64,000 nucleotides of DNA, from the NCBI RefSeq assembly GCF_027570195.1, contig NZ_JAKMUZ010000006.1, positions 60,087-124,086 on the forward strand. The letters are read 5' to 3'. The notes beneath the pieces were generated by a model, which was given only the letters and a program-made list of their open reading frames with translations, ran no database searches and was not told the DNA's origin. Position numbers and translations under genes: made by a program. The stretch comes from Corynebacterium yonathiae (lineage in GTDB: Bacteria > Actinomycetota > Actinomycetes > Mycobacteriales > Mycobacteriaceae). Below are positions 36,168 to 44,365 of the stretch, one piece after another. Numbering within the stretch: position 1 is the stretch's first letter; each line of letters starts with the position of its first letter.

Positions 36168-36995
36168 TCAGCCGAGGTAGGCGCGATGGCGCACCCGATA
36201 AGCGGCCAGCACCACGCAGAAGAGTGCAGCATTGGTGACCGTCATCGCGGCGGAGGTGGCCGCATCAAGCCAATAGGCCAGCCAGAATCCTGCCACAGCG
36301 CTGAGTGCGGCGATGCCGCAGGCTGCCAGCACTAGGGCGGGCACGCGGTGGGTGATAAGCCGCGCGGTCATGGTCGGAAACACCATCAAGGCAATAACCA
36401 ACATGGCGCCGGCCGCATGGAAGGAAGCAGTAGCGGTACAAGCAACGACCGCCATAAAGGTCGTCTGTACAGCGCGGGAGCGGACTCCACGCACGGTGCA
36501 GAACGCAGCGTCAAATGACGTGGCTGCTAGGCGCGGCAGGGCAAACCCGAAAAAGATCGCATTCGCGGCGAGCACGGCGGCCATGACATAGCAGTAGTGG
36601 GGGTTAGAAAAGGCAGCGAGGTTAACATCGCCAACCAAGACGGCGTGGACATCGATATGCACGTGGCTCATTCGGGTAGAGATGAGGATGACGCCGGCGG
36701 CAAAGAGGGCGGGGAAGATGAGGCCTAGGGCGGCGTCGGCAGTAACCAGTGCGCTGCGCTGCAGCCACCGCGTACCAAGGGCAACTACCAGTGCGCCGGC
36801 TGCGGCGGTAATGAGCAGCAACGGCGACTTGATATCGGAGGTTAAAAGGTAGCCGACGGCGATGCCGGGAAGGATGGCGTGGCCGATGCCGTCGATAAGC
36901 ATGGCCTGTCCCTGTAGAACTACAAAAGTGCCGGGCAGCGCGCACGCCACAGCGGTAAGAACGGCAAGCAAGCAGGCGGTAGCGGCAAGGGTCAT
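36168..36995 (-). CDS. Metal (Mn/Zn/Fe-type) ABC transporter permease 2
   Basis: 275 residues. ABC-3 family permease with about eight hydrophobic segments and the typical DGIGHAILPGIAVGYL loop (here IDGIGHAILPGIAVGYLL near the N-terminus). It is paired with the second permease upstream (4-bp overlap) and with ATPase and binding-protein genes in one operon. The presence of two different ABC-3 permeases is characteristic of manganese importers such as the Mnt/Sit systems of C. diphtheriae-type organisms. Last gene of the operon, downstream of menA. Confidence 0.9.
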   Translation of the reverse strand: MTLAATACLLAVLTAVACALPGTFVVLQGQAMLIDGIGHAILPGIAVGYLLTSDIKSPLLLITAAAGALVVALGTRWLQRSALVTADAALGLIFPALFAAGVILISTRMSHVHIDVHAVLVGDVNLAAFSNPHYCYVMAAVLAANAIFFGFALPRLAATSFDAAFCTVRGVRSRAVQTTFMAVVACTATASFHAAGAMLVIALMVFPTMTARLITHRVPALVLAACGIAALSAVAGFWLAYWLDAATSAAMTVTNAALFCVVLAAYRVRHRAYLG

Positions 36996-37846
36996 GGTCG
37001 GAGCTTTCTGGTGACAAGGCTAAGGGTTACGGCGGCGGCTTGGACCAGCACGATGATCGGGCCGGTAGGCAGCGGACCGAAAGCGATGGAAAGGTAACAA
37101 CCCGCGGCGGCAGTGAGCGCGCCCAGGAAGCCGGCTAAGGCGATGAAAGGCAAAAGGCGGTGAACCCAGGGTCGGGCGGCCGCGGCCGGGCTGATGACTA
37201 CGGCCACCATGAGGACCACGCCGACTACCTTGACGCCTATAACCGTGATGGCGGTAAGAGCGAGGAAGCTGAGGGCATTTAAGGCCGTGGTGCGGATGCC
37301 GGCTACGCGGGCAAAGGAGGCGTCAAAGGCGACGGCGGCTTGCCGAGTGTGTACCGAAGAAAGAAATAGCAAGACGCCGCCGCCAATGACGAGCGCAGAA
37401 CTCACATCGGCGCGCGTGAGCGTGGACGCGTTTCCCAGCAGATAATCCTGGATGCCGGCCTTGCCGGGTAAGGGTTGGCGGGAAATATACTGCATGAGCA
37501 GCATGCCGATGGAGAAGAATGTGGTAAGCGTAGCGGCCATGGCGGTGGTCGGGCCGAGCGGAGCCAGCCGCGGAATTGAGTAAATGCAGCCGACGGCCAG
37601 CGCACCGGTGAGGATGGCGCCGGCCGAAAGCAGCCAAATATTGCGACCGTCCCAACCTAAGGCCGTGGCCGCGACGAAAGCGGCCAATAGGCCAGGCAGG
37701 GAGGAATGTGAGATGGCATCAGCCAGCAGACTGGTGCGGCGCACATAGACCAGCGGGCCGAGCGCGCCGGCACAGGCTCCGATAAGTACGGTGCCCCATA
37801 GTGCCTGGGTATAGGTGAAATCCTGAAAGAGCTCTAGTGGGTTCAT
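36992..37846 (-). CDS. Metal (Mn/Zn/Fe-type) ABC transporter permease 1
   Basis: 284 residues from the ATG at 37846, which overlaps the ATPase stop (ATGA). ABC-3 family: eight or nine hydrophobic segments, and the loop DAISHSSLPGLLAAFV that contacts the ATPase (usually D-x-hydrophobic-SH). It forms the channel with the following permease. The upstream in-frame start at 37858 would overlap the ATPase end further and is less likely. Confidence 0.9.
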   Translation of the reverse strand: MNPLELFQDFTYTQALWGTVLIGACAGALGPLVYVRRTSLLADAISHSSLPGLLAAFVAATALGWDGRNIWLLSAGAILTGALAVGCIYSIPRLAPLGPTTAMAATLTTFFSIGMLLMQYISRQPLPGKAGIQDYLLGNASTLTRADVSSALVIGGGVLLFLSSVHTRQAAVAFDASFARVAGIRTTALNALSFLALTAITVIGVKVVGVVLMVAVVISPAAAARPWVHRLLPFIALAGFLGALTAAAGCYLSIAFGPLPTGPIIVLVQAAAVTLSLVTRKLRP

Positions 37847-38553
37847 GAGGGCAGGCAAAACATGTCGGCGATGGCGGATTCGGTCAGCACCTGGTCGGTA
37901 GGGCCGGCGGCGATGAGGCGGCCTTGGCCCACCATCAAGACCTCATCACAGAAATCAGCAACCTCCGCGAGGTTGTGGTGGACCAATAGGATGGTGGCGC
38001 CATCGGCACGTAGCCTGTTCAGCACGTCCATGATGGCGCGCTGGCTTGCGGCGTCGACTCCTGCGAAAGGTTCATCCAAAATTATGAGCTCGGGATCGCT
38101 TACGAGCGTGCGAGCGAGCAAGACGCGCTGGCGCTGGCCACCGGATAAAGCCGAAATGGGCAGGTGCGAGTGCTCTTGCATTCCGGTGCGGGCGAGCGCG
38201 TCGTGAGCGGCACGCTTATCGGTGCGGTTCGGCCACTGCCACCAGCGCAGGCCGGCGGTGCGGCCCATAAGGGCGACATCGAAGGCTGTCGCCGGAAAAT
38301 CCCAATCGATATTCGCGTGCTGTGGCATGTAGCCAAGCCGGTGGCGGAAATGAGCAAGGTCGGTGCCATCGAACATGAGAGACTCGCAGGCGAGCGGTGG
38401 AAGTAAACCTACCAAGGTGCGCACGAGGGTGGACTTGCCGGAGCCGTTGGCGCCCACGAGGCCGGTGATGGTGGCGGGGGTGAGGGCAAAGGTGGCGTCG
38501 GCAAGCAAGGGCGTGCGCGGATAGCCCACGGTCAAATGTGTAGCGCGCAGCAT
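37843..38553 (-). CDS. Metal ABC transporter ATP-binding protein (MntB/ZnuC type)
   Basis: 236 residues. The Walker A motif GANGSGKST is at 34-42, the signature LSGGQRQR is near 138, Walker B LIILDEPFAGVD follows, and the switch His is in LLVHHNLAEV. The sequence after the Q-loop, MPQHANIDWDFPATAFDVALMGR, is typical of manganese/iron-type (SitB/MntB) ATPases (VDWSFPxTVxDVVLMG in relatives), so Mn is a likelier substrate than Zn. The start overlaps the binding-protein stop by one base (TAATG). It powers the two downstream permeases. Confidence 0.92.
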   Translation of the reverse strand: MLRATHLTVGYPRTPLLADATFALTPATITGLVGANGSGKSTLVRTLVGLLPPLACESLMFDGTDLAHFRHRLGYMPQHANIDWDFPATAFDVALMGRTAGLRWWQWPNRTDKRAAHDALARTGMQEHSHLPISALSGGQRQRVLLARTLVSDPELIILDEPFAGVDAASQRAIMDVLNRLRADGATILLVHHNLAEVADFCDEVLMVGQGRLIAAGPTDQVLTESAIADMFCLPS

Positions 38554-39473
38554 TAGCTTAAAGCCTCTGCCACAGTGTGCGCGTTGTGCTCGAAGGCACC
38601 GAGATAGGTATCGGTGGGCGCGTCGGGTCCGAGGGTATCGGCGAAGAGCTCCTCATCCGAGACGGTGACCTTCCAACCGCGAGATTCCACGGCCTGCTGC
38701 AGCGAGGTGACCGCCTGTGGGTTGGCTTGGTTGTCCTTGAAAATGACCGGGACCTTCTTCTTAGCGATGGTATCGGCCAGTTCGGAGATTTCGGTGGCGG
38801 ATTTTGTGGCCTCGGTGGTCACGAAATCGGTGGCGTGGATATCGAAGTCGAAGGTTTTGCCAAAGTAATTGAAGGCATCGTGGCCCGTGATCAATACTCG
38901 TGGCTTCGCAGCAGCGAGTTCCTTTTGAGCCTTGTCCTGTGCAGCGGCGATCTGGCTTTCGTAGTTATCGGCGGCAGTGGAGTAGTCCGCGGCGTGCTCG
39001 GAGTCGATATCGCCGAGCTTGTCGCCGATGCTCTCGACAGCTTGGCTCCACAGCTTGGGGCTATTCCAGATATGCGGATCATAGAGCTGCTCGCCGCCCT
39101 TTCCTTGTTCCGGCCAGGGCAGGAGGTCTTGTTCATTGAGTTGGTCGCCGACTGCGAGCTGCTTATCGCCTAGGGACTCTAGTTGGTCCACCATCTGTGC
39201 CTCGAGGTGGAGGCCATTCCAGAGCACGAGGTCGGCGTTTTTCATGGCCTCGATATCGTGAGTAGTGGGCTGGTAAGTATGCGGGTCGCCGCCGGGCCCG
39301 ACCATGGTGGTGATATCAGCATCGGGGGCGAGATTGGCGGCGGCATCGGCCAAGTAGCCGGTGGTGGCGAAGATTTTTAAACCATCTGCGTGGTCATTAT
39401 CGCCGCTTGAGCAGGCCGTGAGCGTAGTAGCGGCGAGCAGTACGGCGAGGGGAGGTGTGGTGGTTTTCTGCAA
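38553..39473 (-). CDS. Metal-binding lipoprotein of the ABC transporter (ZnuA/MntA family)
   Basis: 306 residues from the TTG at 39473, chosen because it gives a normal signal peptide ending in the lipobox TLTAC, with AAGGAA 6 nt upstream. The open frame runs further to 39512 with an unlikely leader. It is a cluster A-I solute-binding protein. The ligand residues expected for Mn/Zn are visible: His in GGDPHTYQPTTHD, His in LWNGLHLEAQ, His in LITGHDAFNYFG, and a late Glu/Asp in VIFKDNQANPQA. There is no His-rich zinc loop, which favours Mn. First gene of the operon, divergent from the DtxR/MntR-type regulator across a perfect palindrome. Confidence 0.9.
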   Translation of the reverse strand: MQKTTTPPLAVLLAATTLTACSSGDNDHADGLKIFATTGYLADAAANLAPDADITTMVGPGGDPHTYQPTTHDIEAMKNADLVLWNGLHLEAQMVDQLESLGDKQLAVGDQLNEQDLLPWPEQGKGGEQLYDPHIWNSPKLWSQAVESIGDKLGDIDSEHAADYSTAADNYESQIAAAQDKAQKELAAAKPRVLITGHDAFNYFGKTFDFDIHATDFVTTEATKSATEISELADTIAKKKVPVIFKDNQANPQAVTSLQQAVESRGWKVTVSDEELFADTLGPDAPTDTYLGAFEHNAHTVAEALS

Positions 39474-39503
39474 CGAAGGTTCCTTAAAGTAGAAATGAAT
39501 ACC

Positions 39504-39525
39504 AAAGTTCAATAGATTGAACTTT
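39504..39525. promoter_or_regulatory. Perfect 22-bp palindrome: predicted operator between the metal transporter and its regulator
   Basis: Arms AAAGTTCAAT (39504-39513) and ATTGAACTTT (39516-39525) around AG. It lies 31 bp upstream of the transporter start and 57 bp upstream of the regulator start, in an AT-rich divergent region. It is the expected kind of site for a DtxR/MntR dimer, so autoregulation and repression of uptake are inferred. Confidence 0.72.
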
Positions 39526-39581
39526 TAAAAACATACATATTGAATCTTATGTAGGCAATAGGATGAACTACTATGGGGTGA

Positions 39582-40265
39582 ATGCACGTAAGCGAGCTGC
39601 CCGAACGCACCCAGGACTACCTCAAGATTTTGTGGAACCACGAGGAAAAGGCGGGGCGCGATGCCGCCATGCCGCTCGGGGATCTGGCCAAAGCCGCCGG
39701 CCAAAAGCTGCCCACCACTTCTGAGGCCGTCAAGCGGCTCGCCGCCAAGGGCCTTGTGGAACACGAGCGTTACTTTGGCGTCCGGCTGGTCCAGGAGGGG
39801 CGCGAGTTGGCCGTGGCCATGGTGCGCCGCCACCGCCTGCTCGAGACTTTCTTGGTGCGCACCCTGGGCTATACCTGGGACGAGGTGCACGAGGAAGCGG
39901 AAATGCTAGAGCATGCGACCTCCGATAGGTTTGTCGAGCGCATCGATGCTTTCCTCGGCGCCCCCGCGCGCGATCCTCACGGCGATCCCATCCCGACGGC
40001 CGATGGTACGGCAGAGCCGCTCTCACGCATTACGCTTGCCGACGTCCCACCCAATTCCCCCGTCACCATGGAACAGGTCAATGATGCCGACGGCGAATTC
40101 CTGCGCTACCTGGATAAACACGGGGTTCGGCCGGGTGTGGTCCTAACTGTTGTCGCCCCGCCGGTGGCCGGCCTGCTGGAAGTCAGCGTGGACGGAGGGG
40201 GCAGTTTCTCCCTCGGCGAATCCGCCGCGCGCGATATCGCGGTGCGCGATGTGGAGGGCGGCTAA
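39582..40265 (+). CDS. mntR: DtxR-family metal-dependent regulator, MntR-like
   Basis: 227 residues. The N-terminal winged helix reads QDYLKILWNHEEKAGRDAAMPLGDLAKAAGQKLPTTSEAVKRLAAKGLVEHERYFGVRL. The dimerisation and metal domain has RRHRLLETFLVRTLGYTWDEVHEEAEMLEHATSDRFVERIDAFLG, with the conserved His/Glu ligands. The C-terminal SH3-like (FeoA) domain covers about 150-225. A TACTAT hexamer (39569-39574) ends 7 nt before the ATG, so the mRNA is probably leaderless. Divergence from a Mn/Zn-type importer and the palindrome between them suggest a manganese-responsive repressor. Iron response cannot be excluded from sequence. The stop overlaps the menE stop by 4 bp. Confidence 0.85.
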   Translation: MHVSELPERTQDYLKILWNHEEKAGRDAAMPLGDLAKAAGQKLPTTSEAVKRLAAKGLVEHERYFGVRLVQEGRELAVAMVRRHRLLETFLVRTLGYTWDEVHEEAEMLEHATSDRFVERIDAFLGAPARDPHGDPIPTADGTAEPLSRITLADVPPNSPVTMEQVNDADGEFLRYLDKHGVRPGVVLTVVAPPVAGLLEVSVDGGGSFSLGESAARDIAVRDVEGG

Positions 40266-41398
40266 GCCCCGAAGATGCGGGCTACGGCGCGGCGGTCAAT
40301 TTTGCCTGGCCCGGCCGTAGGGAATTCAGCGAGGCGCTTGATGTCTTTGGGGATCTGCCAGCGGGGAAGCTCTGCATCTTCGAGAGCTTCGAGGATATCG
40401 CCGATTTCGGCCCCGCCGGTGTAGGCCGCCATGATGGCCTGGCCGAGGCGTGGGTGTGGCACACCGACCACGCAGACATGGTCGACTCCCTTGACCTTGA
40501 GGATTTCGGTTTCTAGCGCCTCAGGGTGCAGCTTCAGGCCGCCAGAATCGATGACATTATCCAGCCGGCCGGTGACGGTGAGGGTGCCGGCATCGATAAA
40601 GCCGCCGTCGGAAGTAGCGAACCAGCCAGGCTCGCGGAATGCTTCGTGCTCGGGCGCATTGCGGTAGCCGTGGGCGATGGTCGGCCCACCCAATAAAATG
40701 CGGCCGTCGCGGACCCGGACCTGCGCGCCGGGAATCGGCCGGCCATCGTAGACGCAGCCGCCCGCGGTTTCTGAGGAACCATACGTTGCCACCACCGCAA
40801 TGCCCATCTCCTCGGCGGCCGCGCGCAGGCGCGGGTTGATGGCTGCGCCGCCGACCAGGATGGCATCGAAAGCGCGCAGGGCGTCGATGCCTTCGAGCGA
40901 ATCCATGGCCTTGGCCAGCTGCAGCGGGGTGAGCGCGGTATAGGTGCGGTCCCCGGTGCGGTTGAGCTCCCCGGCCGCGCGGGCGAAGGTGGGGATATCG
41001 AAACCCTCGCTGAGATCCATGCACAGCGGATCGACTCCCGCCACCAGCGAGCGCACCAATACCTGGATCCCGGCGATGTGATGGGCCGGCATAGCGAGCA
41101 ACCACTGGCCGGTGCCACCGAGTACTTGGTGGGTGGCATCCGCGCTGGCCACGAGGTTTGCTGGGGTAAGCTGCGCGCCCTTCGGCGTGCCGGTGGAGCC
41201 AGAGGTGGACATTACCAGCGCGATGTTGGGGTCGATGGGCTCGCCGGCACGTTGGGTATTGCGCAGGAGGGTGGCACGGGTGGCGTCGGCAAGCGGGAGC
41301 GGCAAAAAGCAGGCCTGCCCTGCAATCGCGGCCTCCAAATCCGGGAGGATTGCGGCTGGGGAGTGGGGGTCAACCGGAAGCGGGGAGAGGATAGTCAC
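40262..41398 (-). CDS. menE: o-Succinylbenzoate-CoA ligase
   Basis: 378 residues from the GTG at 41398. ANL enzyme that activates o-succinylbenzoate to its CoA ester in menaquinone synthesis. It is shorter than typical acyl-CoA ligases, as is usual for actinobacterial MenE. Motifs: MSTSGSTGTPKGAQLT, TYGSSETAGGCVYDG, the GWFATSDGGF equivalent of GWFRTGD, VIDSGGLKLHP, and the final PGKIDRRAV with the catalytic Lys. It is preceded by a 41-residue membrane ORF and menB on the same strand. A TAGACT hexamer (41407-41412, minus strand) ends 8 nt before the GTG, so a further leaderless start inside the operon is possible. Confidence 0.93.
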   Translation of the reverse strand: MTILSPLPVDPHSPAAILPDLEAAIAGQACFLPLPLADATRATLLRNTQRAGEPIDPNIALVMSTSGSTGTPKGAQLTPANLVASADATHQVLGGTGQWLLAMPAHHIAGIQVLVRSLVAGVDPLCMDLSEGFDIPTFARAAGELNRTGDRTYTALTPLQLAKAMDSLEGIDALRAFDAILVGGAAINPRLRAAAEEMGIAVVATYGSSETAGGCVYDGRPIPGAQVRVRDGRILLGGPTIAHGYRNAPEHEAFREPGWFATSDGGFIDAGTLTVTGRLDNVIDSGGLKLHPEALETEILKVKGVDHVCVVGVPHPRLGQAIMAAYTGGAEIGDILEALEDAELPRWQIPKDIKRLAEFPTAGPGKIDRRAVARIFGA

Positions 41399-41409
41399 GG
41401 CCGTAGAGT

Positions 41410-41535
41410 CTAGCTGTCAAAAGGCCGATCGTCGTTCTTTTCCGCCTTGCGTATGCCGCGCAGCAACACGATGCGTCCGGCGACGAGCGCACCCGTGGCA
41501 ACGACAGCTATGCCGATACAAAAAGCGATAAGCAT
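41410..41535 (-). CDS. Small membrane protein (41 residues) between menB and menE
   Basis: The ATG at 41533-41535 overlaps the menB stop as TAATG, a typical translational-coupling arrangement. The peptide begins MLIAFCIGIAVVATGALVAG, a clear single membrane helix, and continues with a basic then acidic tail ending RKAEKNDDRPFDS. The TAG stop is 11 bp before the menE start. The overlap, the membrane-helix composition and the snug fit between two operon genes support a real gene, although it is below the usual ORF length cut-off. Its function is unknown. Its place suggests a small partner of the menaquinone enzymes or a leftover of a larger membrane gene. Confidence 0.65.
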   Translation of the reverse strand: MLIAFCIGIAVVATGALVAGRIVLLRGIRKAEKNDDRPFDS

Positions 41536-42503
41536 TAGTAGTAGTACGGGAAGCTATCCCAATTAGGCTCGCGCTTTTCCAGGAAGGACTCCTTGCCCTC
41601 GACGGCCTCGTCGGTCATATAAGCCAAGCGGGTGGCCTCGCCGGCAAAGACCTGCTGGCCCATAAGCCCATCATCGGTGAGGTTGAAGGCAAACTTCAGC
41701 ATGCGCTGAGCCGTGGGGGATTTCATATTAATCTCCTGGCCCATGCGGATGGCGGCGTCCTCAAGCTCGCCGTGGTCCGCGACCTCATTGACCGCACCCA
41801 TCTCGTACATGCGCTGCGCATCGTAGGTGCGGCCCAGGAAGAAAATCTCGCGGGCGAATTTTTGCCCCACCATTTTGGCTAGGTACGCCGAACCATAACC
41901 GGCGTCGAAAGAACCCACGTCCGCGTCCGTCTGCTTGAAGCGCGCCTCCTGGCGGGAGGCGAGCGTCATATCGCAGACCACGTGCAGTGAGTGGCCGCCA
42001 CCGGCCGCCCAACCATTGACCACGGCGATAACCACCTTGGGCATGGTGCGGATAAGGCGCTGGACCTCGAGGATATGCAAACGGCCGCCCTCCACCTTTT
42101 CGCGCGCGGTGTCCACGGTGGACTCATCCGCGGTGGCATCATCGTGGGCGTGCTCGGTGGCGTAGCGGTACCCGGAGCGACCACGAATGCGCTGGTCGCC
42201 GCCGGAACAAAACGCCCAGCCGCCATCCTTTTCGGACGGGCCATTGCCGGTGAGCAAAATCGTGCCCACATCCGGTGTGCGGCGGGCGTGGTCAAGGGCG
42301 CGGTAGAGTTCGTCTACGGTATGCGGGCGAAACGCATTGCGCACCTCCGGGCGGTCGAAGGCGATGCGCACGATGCCGTTCTTGCGGCCCTCACCGTTGA
42401 GCCGGTGATAGGTGATATCCGTGAGGTCCTCAAAGCCCTCTACGGAATGCCATAGTTCCGGCCGGAACGGATTATCGGTGCTGTATTTTTTCTGCTCGCT
42501 CAT
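41535..42503 (-). CDS. menB: 1,4-dihydroxy-2-naphthoyl-CoA synthase
   Basis: 322 residues from the ATG at 42503 (MSEQKKYSTDNPF); the longer frame to 42560 is unlikely. Crotonase-fold enzyme that cyclises o-succinylbenzoyl-CoA. MenB signatures: FCSGGDQRIRGRSGY, VVNGWAAGGGHSLHVVCDMTLAS, FKQTDADVGSFDAGYGSAYLAKMVGQK and the C-terminal EGKESFLEKREPNWDSFPYYY. A TAAGCT hexamer (42511-42516, minus strand) ends 7 nt upstream of the ATG with no ribosome-binding site, so it is probably leaderless. Start of the menB, small ORF, menE unit. Confidence 0.96.
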   Translation of the reverse strand: MSEQKKYSTDNPFRPELWHSVEGFEDLTDITYHRLNGEGRKNGIVRIAFDRPEVRNAFRPHTVDELYRALDHARRTPDVGTILLTGNGPSEKDGGWAFCSGGDQRIRGRSGYRYATEHAHDDATADESTVDTAREKVEGGRLHILEVQRLIRTMPKVVIAVVNGWAAGGGHSLHVVCDMTLASRQEARFKQTDADVGSFDAGYGSAYLAKMVGQKFAREIFFLGRTYDAQRMYEMGAVNEVADHGELEDAAIRMGQEINMKSPTAQRMLKFAFNLTDDGLMGQQVFAGEATRLAYMTDEAVEGKESFLEKREPNWDSFPYYY

Positions 42504-42599
42504 AAAAGCCAGCTTAGTGGCAAAAGAAGAATAGTCCCCATTCCCAACCCTCACCCACACGCGCTACCCAGCAGGCCGGTAATAATCAATGCGCGATAC

Positions 42600-42795
42600 T
42601 ACGAGGGCTTTGCCTCGCAATGTACCCGTGTACGCCATACCAGCGCGGTACTCCATGCTGTGGGGAGACTCGAACTCCCCCGCCCCTTAAAAGCGCTAAA
42701 GGGGGCCTGCATTCCCTAGACTTTCCCCTCCAGGGTGGGGGCCTGCTCGCTGCAGGCGTGTGGGCTACCAACGCGCGCTTTATGCGGCGCGCGAA
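42600..42795 (-). other. Gene-free structured stretch with a tRNA-like T-loop hairpin
   Basis: The ~296-bp gap between menB and the DIP1984-family gene has no convincing ORF but is full of GC-rich inverted repeats. Read on the minus strand: CGCGCG/CGCGCG just after the upstream gene; GCCTGC-AGCGA-GCAGGC (42742-42758); a CCCC/GGGG pair around 42725-42741; GCCCC(CTT)/(AAG)GGGGC near 42681-42706; and GGGGAG-TTCGAGT-CTCCCC (42662-42680). The last has the TTCRAN-type loop and stem of a tRNA T-arm. I could not complete a tRNA acceptor stem. It could be a small RNA, a tRNA relic or a compound terminator. Confidence 0.4.
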
Positions 42796-42799
42796 ATGA

Positions 42800-43261
42800 C
42801 TATCCGTTTTTCAGTTCGGTATTCCAGTTCAGCTGCTGGATGCGGGTATCGAGCTCGCGGTACTGCTTAGATAGATCGTCGACCCGCTTGCGCATATCCG
42901 CCACTGGAATGGTGGAGACAAACTTAATCTCGTTGCGGGAATAACGATCCGAGCGCGTGCCCGCACGCTGCGCCAAGTCGTGGTAGATGCGGCGCTTGCG
43001 CAAAAGGCCGTCACGCAGCGCGAGGGCTTCCATCAGGTTCATCTTTTCATCAAAGGCGGTGGCGATATTCGTCGCATTAATGGCCTGAACCAGCTCATCG
43101 ATGCGCCCAGTCACACCATCGAGCTCGCGCAGCAGCTCCTGCGGATCCTCCTCCGGGGTATCGCCCTCCTGCACGCGAACCACGGCGAGCAGCCGCTCGT
43201 GCAGGCTATTAAGGCGCTCCTGCGCCTGGGCACGTTCCGCCAATGCCTCAGCTAGCAGCAT
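42800..43261 (-). CDS. DIP1984-family (septicolysin-like) protein
   Basis: 153 residues from the second of two adjacent ATGs (43261), which has the better spacing to AAAGGAGG. The long open frame further upstream is a shadow of menC. The sequence is largely alpha-helical and coiled-coil-like: MLLAEALAERAQAQERLNSLHERL, then VTGRIDELVQAINATN and PVADMRKRVDDLSKQYRELDTRIQQLNWN. This matches the family named after C. diphtheriae DIP1984 (also called septicolysin-like). The molecular function is not known to me. Divergent from menC. Confidence 0.88.
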   Translation of the reverse strand: MLLAEALAERAQAQERLNSLHERLLAVVRVQEGDTPEEDPQELLRELDGVTGRIDELVQAINATNIATAFDEKMNLMEALALRDGLLRKRRIYHDLAQRAGTRSDRYSRNEIKFVSTIPVADMRKRVDDLSKQYRELDTRIQQLNWNTELKNG

Positions 43262-43345
43262 CATTCCTCCTTTATTGGTATAGGTTCCCAAAGTAGCGCA
43301 GAGTGGGGGAAGGGTCAATGGTCTGAGAGCGCTACCATGAAAGCC

Positions 43346-44362
43346 ATGCATATCGATGACGTCCTCGACCGCGCCCACGTAGTCTCCCTCCCGCTTGCCG
43401 TGCGTTTCCGCGGCATCACCACCAGAGAGGCCCTGCTCATCGATGGCCCGGCCGGCTGGGGCGAGTTCGCTCCCTTCCTGGAGTACGGCCCGGTTGAGTC
43501 CGCCGCCTGGCTGCGCGCGGGGCTCGAGGCCGCCTACGAGGGCTTCCCGGAGCCGGTGCGCGATTCCGTCGAGGTCAACGCCACCATTCCGGCGGTGCCC
43601 GCCAGCGAGGTCCCGGCCGTAGTGGAGCGCTACCCGGGCTGCCGCACCTTCAAAATTAAGGTGGCAGAAAAGGGCCACACGCTTGCCGACGACGCCGCTC
43701 GCGTCCGCGCCGTCCGCGATGCCGTCACCCGACGCGGCGAAATCCCTATCCTGCGCGTGGACGCCAACGGCGGCTGGAGCGTCGATGAGGCGGTCGAGGC
43801 CGCGCAGATGATGATGCCATTGGACTATATGGAACAGCCCTGCGCCACCACTGAGGAGCTTGCCCAGGTGCGCGGCCGTCTCATGCGCGCGGGTCTCTTC
43901 GTACGCGTGGCCGCCGATGAGTCCATTCGTAAGGTCGCCGACCCCTATCGCGTCGCCGAGCTGCAGGCCGCAGACGTCGCCGTGGTCAAGCCCGCCCCAC
44001 TCGGTGGCGTGCGCCGCGTCCTCGAGGTAGCCCAGCACCTGCGTCAGCGTCATATGGACATCACGGTGGCTTCTGCGCTCGACACCTCCATCGGTATCAA
44101 TATGGGACTGGCGGCCGTTGCCGCCCTCCCACACATCTACGATGACGAAGACATCGACGTCACCCCGGCCGCCGCTGGACTTGCCACCGGCTCGCTTTTT
44201 GAAGAAGACGTCACCGCCCCGCGCCCGCTTGTCGATGGCCACCTTCCCGCCGATATCCTCGCCCCCGACCCAGACCGCCTCGCTGCGCTCGCCGCCCCCG
44301 CCGACCGCCGCGATTGGTGGTTCGACCGCCTTCGTGCCTGCTGGCCGCACCTGTCTGACTAG
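43346..44362 (+). CDS. menC: o-Succinylbenzoate synthase
   Basis: 338 residues from the ATG at 43346 (MHIDDVLDRAHVVSLPL). An ATG 9 bp upstream is in frame, but a TACCAT hexamer (43333-43338) ends 7 nt before 43346, favouring that start on a leaderless mRNA. Enolase-superfamily enzyme that dehydrates SHCHC to o-succinylbenzoate. Catalytic residues visible: Lys in FKIKVAEKG, metal ligands Asp in LRVDANGGWS, Glu in MEQPCAT, Asp in VAADESI, and the second Lys in VVKPAPLGG. It sits with menB, menE and menD in the menaquinone region. Only 3 bp separate its stop from the convergent orphan. Confidence 0.94.
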   Translation: MHIDDVLDRAHVVSLPLAVRFRGITTREALLIDGPAGWGEFAPFLEYGPVESAAWLRAGLEAAYEGFPEPVRDSVEVNATIPAVPASEVPAVVERYPGCRTFKIKVAEKGHTLADDAARVRAVRDAVTRRGEIPILRVDANGGWSVDEAVEAAQMMMPLDYMEQPCATTEELAQVRGRLMRAGLFVRVAADESIRKVADPYRVAELQAADVAVVKPAPLGGVRRVLEVAQHLRQRHMDITVASALDTSIGINMGLAAVAALPHIYDDEDIDVTPAAAGLATGSLFEEDVTAPRPLVDGHLPADILAPDPDRLAALAAPADRRDWWFDRLRACWPHLSD

Positions 44363-44365
44363 GCG

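Noticed and set aside
42800..44350. 516-codon minus-strand open frame covering menC
   Set aside because: Only the last 153 codons match a known family (DIP1984). The rest is the reverse shadow of menC, whose enolase-superfamily residues are all intact.
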